The notes: generated by a model from the letters alone, not told the origin. A stretch of 41,292 nucleotides of DNA from Flemingiibacterium sp964603455 (GCA_964603455.1 CAZRVL010000012.1:1-41292); one strand, 5' to 3'; shown: positions 24,618 to 32,815, counted from the stretch's first letter. Numbers and translations are program-made.

Positions 24618-25496
24618 ATGAAAAAGATATTTTCACTTTTAATCATTACTGTGATCTGCATTTATCCAGTCTTTGCGAGTGCCGAGATACCGTCTGAAAG
24701 ACAGCTCCCACTTCTGGTCGATGATGCAGGTCTGCTGAATGATACCGAATATTCCAATCTGCTTGAAAAATTAGAGGAGATAAGCGAGCGGCAAAAATGC
24801 GAGGTAGCTGTTGTTACGGTCGATACAGTCGGAAATTCATCTGTTAGGGACTATGCGGACGATGTTTACGATTATTACGGCTATGGCTATGGAGAAAATG
24901 ATGACGGAATACTGCTGCTTATAAATATGGGCAGCAGAGAGTGGTGGATAACCACCTATGGATATGGCTCGGTCGCTTTGACAGACTATGGCATAACTCA
25001 GATTGAGAACAGTTTTCTCTCGTATCTTTCGGGTGGAGAGTATTATTCTGCATTTGAAAAATTTGCAGAGCTTTGTGACAGCTATATCGGCTATGCAAAA
25101 GACGGTTCACCGATAGATCATCCGAACTCGAACGGCGTTCAGAGCGTATATAACGAATATACACCTGTATATGAATACAACGCATATGATCGGCAGTATA
25201 CACAGATCCTGCCATCGCTTGTGATAGGCTTTATAATCGCACTTATAGCGACCGGAGTTATGCGCGGCAAGCTTAAGAGTGTGAGATCGAAAACCAATGC
25301 GTCGGATTATACGGTTCCCGGGAGCATGAATGTAACCCGGAGACACGATATGTTCTTGTACAGAAATATATCGAAGACTCCAAGACCGCGAGACAATGGT
25401 CCGTCAGGCAGATCGGGAGCTTCGCACAGAGGCGGCTCTTCAATACACACGTCTTCATCGGGACGTTCGCACGGTGGAGGTGGCGGAAGATTTTAA
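24618..25496 (+). CDS. TPM-domain membrane protein (YdjH-like)
   Basis: 292 residues. A signal sequence (residues 1-23) is followed by a TPM domain (about 30-165: VDDAGLLNDTEYSNLLEKLEEIS, CEVAVVTVDTVG, DDGILLLINMGSREWWITTYG). Then come a Tyr-rich linker, a transmembrane helix (about residues 198-215) and a cytoplasmic tail ending in SGRSHGGGGGRF, a C-terminus common to this family. TPM domains have been linked to thylakoid repair and to phosphatase activity in other organisms; the activity here is unknown. It lies 8 bp after the YdjG-like gene. A GAGG site precedes the ATG. The trio is in the order YdjI-YdjG-YdjH. Confidence 0.85.
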   Translation: MKKIFSLLIITVICIYPVFASAEIPSERQLPLLVDDAGLLNDTEYSNLLEKLEEISERQKCEVAVVTVDTVGNSSVRDYADDVYDYYGYGYGENDDGILLLINMGSREWWITTYGYGSVALTDYGITQIENSFLSYLSGGEYYSAFEKFAELCDSYIGYAKDGSPIDHPNSNGVQSVYNEYTPVYEYNAYDRQYTQILPSLVIGFIIALIATGVMRGKLKSVRSKTNASDYTVPGSMNVTRRHDMFLYRNISKTPRPRDNGPSGRSGASHRGGSSIHTSSSGRSHGGGGGRF

Positions 25497-25536
25497 AATG
25501 CTTATGAATGCATAATAAATTGTTTGGAGACATGAA

Positions 25537-25989
25537 ATGAAGAGATCTATATGCGGCATAAACTGTTCCGAATGTCAATTTTTCGGTGAATGCAGCGGCT
25601 GTACTGAAACTGCCGGCTGTCCGTTTGGCAGAAAATGTATAGCAGCAAAATATATCGAGCGCGGAGGCATCGAAGCTTATCAAGCCTTGAAAAAGAAGCT
25701 CATAGATGAAATAAATGAGCTTGATGTTCCGTATATGGCTCAGATAGATGAGCTGTATCCGTTGGTCGGAAGCTACATAAATTTGGCATATCCGCTGCCG
25801 AGCGGAGAAAAGACAAAATTTTTGGATGACAATGAGCTTTATCTCGGCGTACAGGCAGAATCGGTCACGGAAGATGATGGAAAATGTTTTGGTGTCATCA
25901 CAAATACTGATTTTCTGTTGGTTTGCAGATATGGTGAGAACGGTTCAGAACCGGAGCTGCTGCTTTTCAAAAAGAGAAAGCTGATTTAA
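25537..25989 (+). CDS. DUF3795-type cysteine-rich protein
   Basis: 150 residues. The N-terminus has a Cys cluster CGINCSECQFFGECSGC followed by CPFGRKC, which is the DUF3795 pattern and may bind an iron-sulfur cluster or zinc. The C-terminal half is beta-rich. Function unknown. TTGGAG lies 6 nt before the ATG. It is the last gene of the operon, before a strong terminator at 26012. Confidence 0.75.
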   Translation: MKRSICGINCSECQFFGECSGCTETAGCPFGRKCIAAKYIERGGIEAYQALKKKLIDEINELDVPYMAQIDELYPLVGSYINLAYPLPSGEKTKFLDDNELYLGVQAESVTEDDGKCFGVITNTDFLLVCRYGENGSEPELLLFKKRKLI

Positions 25990-26011
25990 ATTTTAGCTTA
26001 GACCTCACAAT

Positions 26012-26050
26012 AAAAAACAGGTATGTGCTTTTTGCTCATACCTGTTTTTT
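26012..26050. terminator. bidirectional terminator between DUF3795 and nagB
   Basis: Arms AAAAAACAGGTATG and CATACCTGTTTTTT around an 11-nt loop, giving a U-tract on both strands. It ends both converging transcripts. Confidence 0.92.
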
Positions 26051-26062
26051 ACTCTTAATAAA

Positions 26063-26782
26063 TTATCCGTTGTATGCGGCTTCATCGCATATGACCGTGA
26101 CATCGCGGTGCATATTCAGCATAGTCGCAGGGACATTTGTATTTATGATTCCCGAAAGCATTTCTTTAAGTGCCTCATGCTTTTCTCTTCCGCTGATGAG
26201 TATGATTATGCGCTTCGATTTCATTATGGACGAAAGACCCATAGTCAGTGCGTGATGCGGAACTTCATCAGGAGAATTGAAGAAACGCGAATTTGCCTCT
26301 ATCGTTGATTCGGTGAGCTCGGTCAAATGAGTTGCCGCGATAAGCTTGTCGGAGGGCTCGTTGAAGCCGATGTGACCGTTTCTTCCGATTCCGAGAACCT
26401 GTATATCGACATTTGCAGCTTCGACCGCTTTGTCGTATTCTTCGCATTCAGCATTTGGATCTTTGGCTTCACCGTTCATTACATGAGTGTTTTCCTTGAG
26501 GATATTTACATGGTCAAAGAGATTTTCGTCCATGAAATAGCGATAGCTCTGCGGATCTGTGGGCTTTATCGGATAATATTCATCGAGGTTATAGCTCTTT
26601 ACTTCCGAGAAATCGAGTTCGCCTGCGTCATACATTTCGACAAGACGCTTGTACATCCCGACAGGAGTAGAACCTGTCGCAAGTCCCAATGTGCAGTCGG
26701 GCTTTAAGGTGATGATGCTCGCAACTATCTGTGCAGCCTTTTCGGACATCTTTTCATAGTTTTTACAAACGATAAGTTTCAT
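26063..26782 (-). CDS. nagB: glucosamine-6-phosphate deaminase
   Basis: 239 residues, the normal length. It converts glucosamine-6-phosphate to fructose-6-phosphate and ammonia. Family signatures are LGLATGSTPVGMYKRL, the acid pair D67-E68 in SYNLDEYYP, and GIGRNGHIGFNEP with H137 and E142. AAGGA lies 13 nt before the ATG, rather far. It is transcribed alone from a promoter that is overlapped by a large palindrome. nagA and a NagR-type repressor are not in the window. Confidence 0.96.
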   Translation of the reverse strand: MKLIVCKNYEKMSEKAAQIVASIITLKPDCTLGLATGSTPVGMYKRLVEMYDAGELDFSEVKSYNLDEYYPIKPTDPQSYRYFMDENLFDHVNILKENTHVMNGEAKDPNAECEEYDKAVEAANVDIQVLGIGRNGHIGFNEPSDKLIAATHLTELTESTIEANSRFFNSPDEVPHHALTMGLSSIMKSKRIIILISGREKHEALKEMLSGIINTNVPATMLNMHRDVTVICDEAAYNG

Positions 26783-26805
26783 TATTTATAACCATTCCTT
26801 ATAAT

Positions 26806-26834
26806 AAATGTATTATATCTATTATAATACATTT
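26806..26834 (-). promoter_or_regulatory. operator palindrome over the nagB promoter
   Basis: Perfect 12-bp inverted arms AAATGTATTATA and TATAATACATTT with a 5-bp centre. It covers the -10 box and the transcription start region, which is the position of a repressor site. It differs from the NagR/YvoA site I know (TGGTCTAGACCA-like). Confidence 0.72.
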
Positions 26835-26849
26835 CTCGCTTTTTTTCAA
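26821..26849 (-). promoter_or_regulatory. nagB: promoter of nagB
   Basis: On the minus strand TTGAAA, a 17-bp spacer and TATAAT. The -10 lies inside the upstream arm of the palindrome. Confidence 0.82.
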
Positions 26850-26885
26850 TAGAAAAGCAAGATAATGCAACGATTAGGCAAGATA

Positions 26886-28823
26886 CTACATATTTCGCTT
26901 TCGGTGGGCGGCAAGTACGTTTTCAAACCAGTTGTCACGCTTCGGTATCGGACGCACGGTCCGCCAGTTAAAATGCAGTCCGTCATTCAACACTACCGAG
27001 CATATACTTGAAAAATGTTCGGTGTCTATCTCTATTTTCTCACCATGTGGAAGCTCATTCGATATTAGATATGAGCCGCGGCTTTTTCCGTTGCGGTTTA
27101 TATATTCAACGATCGCCGAAAGGTATACATACTGAGTTATGAGAATATCGCGGTTTATCGAAAGCTCGATCAAAGCCTTTGGTGAACAGGGACGGTATTT
27201 ATCAAAAGCCTTGAGCTCGGCTTCGATCTCGCATATCGCAGAGCTTATCTGAGCTTTATCCCGAATGAATGCACCGACTTTGCTCATCCGCTCGGCATAT
27301 TTACGGCGAATGTCGAGTATTTCAGGAATATCCGTTTTACCAAGCTGAGGTAGGGAGATCGAAAATGTCAGATCATCTTCTTCATTAATATCTTTTTTGC
27401 GAATTATGGCTTCAGCTGCACGGCGGCTCGATACCTGAGTCGAGTTTAAAGCACTCCCGCCCGGACGATGTATCCCGAAAACTCCTGCCGCTTCTCCGAC
27501 AACGAAAAGATTTTTTATTGATACACTTTCGTAATTGGTGTCAACCTCAAATCCACCGTTGTTGTGCTGTGCGCATATGTCGATTTCAAGCGGCTCTGAA
27601 TATAAGTCTATTCCGTGAGCTTTATACAGTTCTATTGCCTGCGGATTCATTTTTTCAAGCCGCTCTATAGGTGTTTTTAAGAGAGCCTTTGAATTATTCA
27701 AGTATTCGAGCGGTTCATTTTCAAGCAGAGAAAAATCGAAGGCTTCTCCGGCAATAGATGGATTCCTTCTGAAATCAATGAAAACACGTCTGCCCTTCAT
27801 TCGTTCCTTGAATACAGCTATATCGACAAATGAGGATTCGTTTCCGCTGCTGCGGTCTAATTTAGAAGGATCGAACGGCCATTGATAGCCCTTACGGAAT
27901 ATCGCGGTCAGCAGTTTTTCGGCTTTGGGAAAGGTGTCGGTCAGAAATTCACGCTCATCGTTTCCGTCTGCGTCGGTGGAAAAATACCGCGGCAGAACCT
28001 GCTGATATGTTCCTGAAAGATTCCAGCGAAACTTTATCGAAGCGACTCCGTATTGACTTTCGGTGACATTTACGGCTGATGCGCCCGCTTCAAGAAGTAT
28101 GCCGTGCGCACAGGTCTGGCTTTCGGGATATACGGTTGCCGAATATATCGCCGATGGCCCTCCGGTCGCCCATATTATGTTAGTTGCTCTGAAGAGCACA
28201 AGTCCGTATTCATTGTCACTTTCATTCGGACATATCGCAGCGACTCCGACTGCCTTATTTCCGCTTTTTAGGAGCTTTATGACTCTGTATTCGTCGAATA
28301 TAGGCACATTTCGCGAGATCACGGAGCGTTCCAATGCCTCAGTCATATATTTTGACGTGAGCGGTCCGCAGGATGTTGCACGTGTGTGTGTATCATGGTC
28401 GGTTCGGTAGCCTGCAAATTCTCCGTATTCGTTGTATGGAAACGGAACACCGAGCTCGACAAGACGCATGAATGCGCGTACACTTCCGGCAGCTTCACAC
28501 AAGGCTATGTCTCCGTCAACAGCACCTCCGTCAAACAGTGAGCTTGCCATAGCTTCGACAGAATCGGCTGATGAATCTGATAGTGTGAGCTTATAATATG
28601 TCTGCTTGTCAGAACCGGTATTTCGGGATGTACCCATTTTGAGTCCTTCGGTAATTACCGCCGTATCCTTGTTTCCGAGAGCCAAAAGGTCTGCGGCATT
28701 CAGCCCGGCAGCACCGCTTCCGACGACTATCGTGTCAAAGCTGTAGACTCTTACGGTTACCGGTTTATCGTTAATATTTACTTCGGTAAAATAGCTTCTT
28801 TTGGAGCTGTCTGATATTTTCAT
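26886..28823 (-). CDS. FAD-dependent fumarate-reductase/aspartate-oxidase-like flavoprotein
   Basis: 645 residues. The N-terminal FAD site is VVGSGAAGLNAA; the middle has the capping domain, and QHNNGGFEVD plus FVVGEAAGVFGIHRPGGSALNS form the C-terminal FAD-binding end of the SdhA/FrdA/NadB family. The active-site THR loop of SdhA/NadB is seen as THTRATSC. No heme-binding repeats or FMN-peptide domain are seen and no iron-sulfur partner is adjacent. It probably transfers electrons to or from an alkene or alcohol group; substrate unknown. The ATG overlaps the SDR stop by 4 bp. It is the last gene of the redox operon. Confidence 0.85.
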   Translation of the reverse strand: MKISDSSKRSYFTEVNINDKPVTVRVYSFDTIVVGSGAAGLNAADLLALGNKDTAVITEGLKMGTSRNTGSDKQTYYKLTLSDSSADSVEAMASSLFDGGAVDGDIALCEAAGSVRAFMRLVELGVPFPYNEYGEFAGYRTDHDTHTRATSCGPLTSKYMTEALERSVISRNVPIFDEYRVIKLLKSGNKAVGVAAICPNESDNEYGLVLFRATNIIWATGGPSAIYSATVYPESQTCAHGILLEAGASAVNVTESQYGVASIKFRWNLSGTYQQVLPRYFSTDADGNDEREFLTDTFPKAEKLLTAIFRKGYQWPFDPSKLDRSSGNESSFVDIAVFKERMKGRRVFIDFRRNPSIAGEAFDFSLLENEPLEYLNNSKALLKTPIERLEKMNPQAIELYKAHGIDLYSEPLEIDICAQHNNGGFEVDTNYESVSIKNLFVVGEAAGVFGIHRPGGSALNSTQVSSRRAAEAIIRKKDINEEDDLTFSISLPQLGKTDIPEILDIRRKYAERMSKVGAFIRDKAQISSAICEIEAELKAFDKYRPCSPKALIELSINRDILITQYVYLSAIVEYINRNGKSRGSYLISNELPHGEKIEIDTEHFSSICSVVLNDGLHFNWRTVRPIPKRDNWFENVLAAHRKRNM

Positions 28824-29575
28824 AGTCTTGAAAGTGTAAATCCGCCATCTATATTCATAACGCTTCCGGTCGTGTATGCGAAATAACCTTCGGCAAGAGC
28901 GTATACTGCCTTTGCTATGTCTGAGGGCTGACCCATGCGTTTTATAGGCAACAGACCTCCATCGATCATTTTTTCATACTTTTCCTTGACACCTGCGGTC
29001 ATATCTGTTTCGATTATACCGGGACGAAGCTCATATACGTTTATTCCGTATGCCGCGAGCTTGTCTGCGAATAATTTAGTCACCATCGAGAGTCCGGCTT
29101 TGGATATGCAGTATTCGCCGCGATTCAGGCTCGAAGTATCGGCTGAGATCGATGTTATATTTATTATCATTCGGTTAGAGTCGGTATTTCGTTTGATAAG
29201 ATATTTTGCCGCACTCTGGCACATGAAAAATGTACCTTTAAGATTTATATTCAAAAGTCGGTCGAGACTCTCCTCGGTCATTTCCAAAAGATCTTGACGC
29301 ACAAGCGGCGCACATCCCGCATTGTTTACTAAAATATCGAAGTTGCCGAGCTGTTGTGCCGTTTCAAATATACGCTCACGGCATTCGGGAATCGAGATGT
29401 CGGCTGATACATATACAGATTCGGGCGAAAGTGATCTGAGTTCATTGACGTATTCAATAACTGCACTCTCATCACGGGTTCCGACCGCGATTATCTTGTA
29501 GCCCTTTGAAGCCAATAATGTCGATATTCCGCGACCTATTCCACGTGATGCTCCGGTTACTATTGCTGTTGGCAT
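28820..29575 (-). CDS. short-chain dehydrogenase/reductase
   Basis: 251 residues from the ATG at 29575 (MPTAIVTG), the usual SDR start; an ATG at 29587 would add four residues. Cofactor motif TGASRGIGRG, NNAG, and the catalytic Ser with YCISK are present, so it should be an active NAD(P)H-dependent oxidoreductase of the classical FabG-like group. The C-terminal DGGFTLSRL is also typical. Its ribosome site is separated from the start by an 8-bp hairpin (29588-29608). Fourth gene of the redox operon, overlapping the FAD gene by 4 bp. Confidence 0.93.
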   Translation of the reverse strand: MPTAIVTGASRGIGRGISTLLASKGYKIIAVGTRDESAVIEYVNELRSLSPESVYVSADISIPECRERIFETAQQLGNFDILVNNAGCAPLVRQDLLEMTEESLDRLLNINLKGTFFMCQSAAKYLIKRNTDSNRMIINITSISADTSSLNRGEYCISKAGLSMVTKLFADKLAAYGINVYELRPGIIETDMTAGVKEKYEKMIDGGLLPIKRMGQPSDIAKAVYALAEGYFAYTTGSVMNIDGGFTLSRL

Positions 29576-29617
29576 GATATTTTCCATAGCTTTCGCAGAT
29601 CGAAAGCTTCCTTTCTG
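29576..29617 (-). promoter_or_regulatory. hairpin-bridged ribosome site of the SDR gene
   Basis: In the mRNA: CAGAAAGGA, then arms AGCTTTCG and CGAAAGCT (8 bp, loop ATCTG), then 12 nt (ATGGAAAATATC), then the ATG of MPTAIV. The ATG at 29587 directly touches the hairpin. CTTTC of the 5' arm can also pair with GAAAG of the ribosome site. Confidence 0.65.
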
Positions 29618-29640
29618 TTTTGAAGTTTATTTGATATTGC

Positions 29641-29668
29641 TTTATTTCGGTGTCCAGACCGAAATAAA
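29641..29668 (-). other. intercistronic hairpin after the ene-reductase gene
   Basis: Perfect 11-bp arms TTTATTTCGGT and ACCGAAATAAA around a 6-nt loop, 3 nt after the stop codon. No U-tract follows, so it may stabilise the upstream message or adjust the ratio of operon products rather than end transcription. Confidence 0.6.
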
Positions 29669-29671
29669 ACA

Positions 29672-30970
29672 TCACTTGTTTATGCTCTTGTATATCTCTG
29701 CATACGGTTTGGGATTTCTTACAGGGCATCCGGTGGTGCGGAAGGCTCTCATGAGCTCAGTGCATTTTCCGCAGGTTATGCAGCATTTGTTATGCTGCAT
29801 TTTCCCGGCTATCAGATCTTTTGCAAAGCCATCGTATGCAAATGCCATTCTGCCGAATCCGGCAGCCGAGATCATTCCGGAACTTACAGCTCCTGCTGCG
29901 AGAAATGGGGCAAATTGTCTTAAGAAGGTATAGCCTGTTCCGATAAATGTGATGTCGGGGAAGGTCTTCTGCAAAAGCGCAGCACCGTTTATCATACGCG
30001 CAACACCGATAAGCGGATGCTCCGGAGAATCATATCCGCCTTTGCAATACGGGCGGTTCACGTGCGGATTGTAGTAGGGAGTTCCCATAGTGATGTTGAT
30101 AAGATTAACTCCCAGGCTGTGAATATCGCCTATAAGTCTTATAGCTTCGGCAGGATCGAATTTTGTCGTGTCATCCTTATCGTCTCCGAAGCCGTATGGA
30201 TAGCCTATTCCGTCATGAACTCCGAGACGTGTGGCTGTCGGTATGTCAACCTGTGATTTTACTGCCGAGATCACATCGCGGTAAAGCCTTGTTCGATTTT
30301 CATATGATCCGCCGTATCTGCCCTCTCGCGTGTATGCCGAAAGCAGTTCACTCATTAAATACCTATGGCAGCATTTTATATCCACTCCGTCAAATCCGGC
30401 TTCTTTTGCCAATTCCGCCGCTCTTACATACTGACCTTTTAGAGAATCCAGATATTCATCGGTGACTGTCGGATGCTCTGGAGAAATGTTGAAAGGCTTG
30501 TTGAGTATCGGATTGTGGTAGGATATTATCGGAGCTGGGGAATTGTCGGGTCTTGAAAATCGTCCGGAATGCGTGAGTTGGCATATGATAGGTGCATTTT
30601 CGGTCTTTTCATGAAGCTCTGAGATGAGCTTTTTATATTCGCCGACATTCTCTTCGGTTATGTAGAGCTGTCTGTCGTTTGAACGTGATTCATTCGATAT
30701 TGCGACCGCTTCGAACCAGTAAAGTCCCGCATCACTGTTTGCAAAGCGCAGGTAGCGTGCTCTCGTAAGCTCTGATGGCGCACCGTTTCCTGTGCTGTCA
30801 AAGCCCTCCATTGGGTGTATCGCAACGGCATTTTTAAAATGTATATTGTCGCCTTTGACATCAAATCCCTTTGCGAGGACTGAAGTATCCTCGGATAGCG
30901 GAAGATCGAGTCCGAGTTCTTCTATGTCTGCTTTCACATCGTCAAGGGTTTTATAATTAAAATCAAACAT
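29672..30970 (-). CDS. NADH:flavin oxidoreductase (Old Yellow Enzyme-like) with Fe-S Cys motif
   Basis: 432 residues from the ATG at 30970, preceded by GGAG 8 nt upstream; a longer version is rejected. It is a FMN TIM barrel of the 2,4-dienoyl-CoA reductase/BaiCD class: ELAKEAGFDGVDIKCCHRYLMSELLS, GGSYENRTRLYRD, and a C-terminal Cys cluster C-x2-C-x2-C-x11-C (CITCGKC...GCPVRN) that in relatives holds a [4Fe-4S] cluster. The C-terminal FAD/NAD domain of those relatives is absent, so electrons must come from a partner, perhaps the FAD protein or another flavoprotein. The overlap with the upstream gene is 8 bp. Confidence 0.85.
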   Translation of the reverse strand: MFDFNYKTLDDVKADIEELGLDLPLSEDTSVLAKGFDVKGDNIHFKNAVAIHPMEGFDSTGNGAPSELTRARYLRFANSDAGLYWFEAVAISNESRSNDRQLYITEENVGEYKKLISELHEKTENAPIICQLTHSGRFSRPDNSPAPIISYHNPILNKPFNISPEHPTVTDEYLDSLKGQYVRAAELAKEAGFDGVDIKCCHRYLMSELLSAYTREGRYGGSYENRTRLYRDVISAVKSQVDIPTATRLGVHDGIGYPYGFGDDKDDTTKFDPAEAIRLIGDIHSLGVNLINITMGTPYYNPHVNRPYCKGGYDSPEHPLIGVARMINGAALLQKTFPDITFIGTGYTFLRQFAPFLAAGAVSSGMISAAGFGRMAFAYDGFAKDLIAGKMQHNKCCITCGKCTELMRAFRTTGCPVRNPKPYAEIYKSINK

Positions 30971-31739
30971 ATCTTTTTCTCCATTCATATAGTGTTTTGG
31001 CATCCGAGACGAACTGCTCGTTTGAATCGTTTTTCACGAACTCCATGAGAAATACATGAGATTTTCTGTCCGAAGCGATCACATTTAAATAGTCCGACCA
31101 CATATCCGAATGCTCATTCAGCGGGTAGCGTATCAGCTTACCGCTTCGCGCATCCCACGCGAATACGTGTATATTCGAGACATACGGAAGAACTTTTTTT
31201 AATGCCGAAAGATTGTCAGAGTGGTCGAAATTCTGATTCGGCTGCCAATAAAGTGCAATATTATCCTCGTTGATCTCTTCGATAAGCCGAACTGCCGAAT
31301 CGGCGGTGTCCGTGAGAGTGTTTTGATGATATTCAAAGCTTATGCTGAGATCAGAACGGCGAGCGAGCGTTAGTATGCTTTTAGCCTCTGACACGAGCCT
31401 TGCGCGTTCGGTATTGTCAATATCTGTGCTTCCTTTTGTCCCTGCCCATATACGAATATTTTGTGCTCCGAGAGCTTTTGCGGCTTTTAAGTATTCTGAA
31501 AATTCAGCTTCGGGATCGGTATATTCTCCGAGTCTGTAGTATGAACCGTAGGATATTATCGAAATACCGTGCATTTTTGCAAATTCTGCGATGCTTTTGC
31601 ACCCTTCAATATCCTCCTTAGGTGCATGCACGTCAGAGCCAATCTCAATGCAGTCGAGCGAATTTTCTTTTGCAAGCTTTATAATGTCAAATATCGAGCT
31701 TTTTCGAAAGGTCACAGAAGCTATTCCGATTTTAAACAT
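30963..31739 (-). CDS. TIM-barrel sugar phosphate isomerase/epimerase
   Basis: 258 residues. The AP_endonuc_2/xylose-isomerase-like fold is shown by IGIASVTFRKSS, DCIEIGSDVHAP, a metal-ligand strand LSISFEYHQNTLT, NIHVFAW and LMEFVKND. The usual Asp of the third ligand is replaced (YWQPNQNF), so the metal site may differ. Such enzymes isomerise or epimerise sugars or act on C-glycosides; substrate unknown. AAAGGAG lies 8 nt before the ATG. It overlaps the ene-reductase gene by 8 bp. Confidence 0.85.
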   Translation of the reverse strand: MFKIGIASVTFRKSSIFDIIKLAKENSLDCIEIGSDVHAPKEDIEGCKSIAEFAKMHGISIISYGSYYRLGEYTDPEAEFSEYLKAAKALGAQNIRIWAGTKGSTDIDNTERARLVSEAKSILTLARRSDLSISFEYHQNTLTDTADSAVRLIEEINEDNIALYWQPNQNFDHSDNLSALKKVLPYVSNIHVFAWDARSGKLIRYPLNEHSDMWSDYLNVIASDRKSHVFLMEFVKNDSNEQFVSDAKTLYEWRKRYV

Positions 31740-31754
31740 AAAATGTCTCCTTTT

Positions 31755-32747
31755 CTATGCCATAGTTTCGAGCATTTTTAATGTTACGCCCCAATTTGTT
31801 TTATCACCGTTTATCCAACGGAAGAATTCATCTGCCATGTAATCTCCCATTCGAGCAACTTCGTTTCCGAGCGAGCCTGCAATATGCGGCGAGAGGAATA
31901 CGTTAGGCAAAGAATATAACTTGCTGTTTGGTTCGGGTGGCTCCGGAAGTGTAACATCAAGCAAGGCGATACGTGAAGGCTCGGCTTCAAGAGCGGCAAT
32001 TAGATCATCTTCGACTACCTGAGCACCTCGTCCGGTATTTATGAATACTGCGTTTGAGCCCATAAGATCGAACAATCTGCCGCAGAGCATACCGACAGTC
32101 TGCGGATTGTTTGCAAGATGATTCGATATTACATTGCATTTTGCGAAAATTTCTTCAAGCGATACCTTTTGGATCCCGAGTTCATCGGCTTTTTCGTCCG
32201 AAAGAAATGGATCGAAGGCTAAGACATCGAGATTATACGGCTTTAGCATTTCCGCGACAAGGCTTCCTATCATACCTATGCCAATGAGTCCGACCTTGGC
32301 ATTGAAATTTCCGCTGTAAAAGCCGCCGAGGTTTCGGTTATCCCATTTTTTTCCCGGAATATGATGAAACCGCTGAAAAAATCCTTTGTTGGCGAGGATG
32401 ATCTGTGCGACGGTGTATTCCGCGACAGGAACGGCATTAGCCGCCCATGCGCTGAATACCTCGATATTTGATTCGATGAATGGACGCGCAAAATACTGTA
32501 CCGATCCTGCACCGTAAAAAACCGCTCTAAGCTTTGGAAGATATTTTGCTATCTGTTCTTTTGAAGGAGACAGCATTCCCCATGTGGAGAATATGACCTC
32601 GGTTTCGCGAAGCTCTTTGCGGCAGAGTTCATCCATAGATGTCACAGCCTTCGAAAAATCGAGCTCAGAGGATAGTCTTTCGTAAGTCTGCTTGGTGTAT
32701 ACCTTATCAATATTTTCGGGAGAGGATGTCATGAATACTGCTTTCAT
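31755..32747 (-). CDS. D-2-hydroxyacid dehydrogenase
   Basis: 330 residues. NAD-binding domain GLIGIGMIGSLVAEMLKPYNLDVLAFDP, then the catalytic Arg in FINTGRGAQVV, and the catalytic His in LSPHIAG. The family oxidises or reduces 2-hydroxyacids; some members act on sugar-derived acids. AGAAAGGA lies 8 nt before the ATG. First gene of the redox operon, behind a near-consensus promoter. Substrate unknown. Confidence 0.9.
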   Translation of the reverse strand: MKAVFMTSSPENIDKVYTKQTYERLSSELDFSKAVTSMDELCRKELRETEVIFSTWGMLSPSKEQIAKYLPKLRAVFYGAGSVQYFARPFIESNIEVFSAWAANAVPVAEYTVAQIILANKGFFQRFHHIPGKKWDNRNLGGFYSGNFNAKVGLIGIGMIGSLVAEMLKPYNLDVLAFDPFLSDEKADELGIQKVSLEEIFAKCNVISNHLANNPQTVGMLCGRLFDLMGSNAVFINTGRGAQVVEDDLIAALEAEPSRIALLDVTLPEPPEPNSKLYSLPNVFLSPHIAGSLGNEVARMGDYMADEFFRWINGDKTNWGVTLKMLETMA

Positions 32748-32786
32748 TTTGGTTTCCTTTCTAAATATAGTGTTATTTATATTTTT

Positions 32787-32815
32787 ATTATACCACGCAT
32801 TTTCTAATAAGTCAA
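32787..32815 (-). promoter_or_regulatory. promoter of the redox operon
   Basis: On the minus strand TTGACT, 17-bp spacer and TATAAT preceded by TGG. It lies 39 bp upstream of the 2-hydroxyacid dehydrogenase start. Confidence 0.88.

Noticed and set aside
26806..26834. nagB palindrome read as a terminator
   Set aside because: The stem is pure AT apart from one G-C pair, has no U-tract, and overlaps a good -10 box, so an operator fits better.
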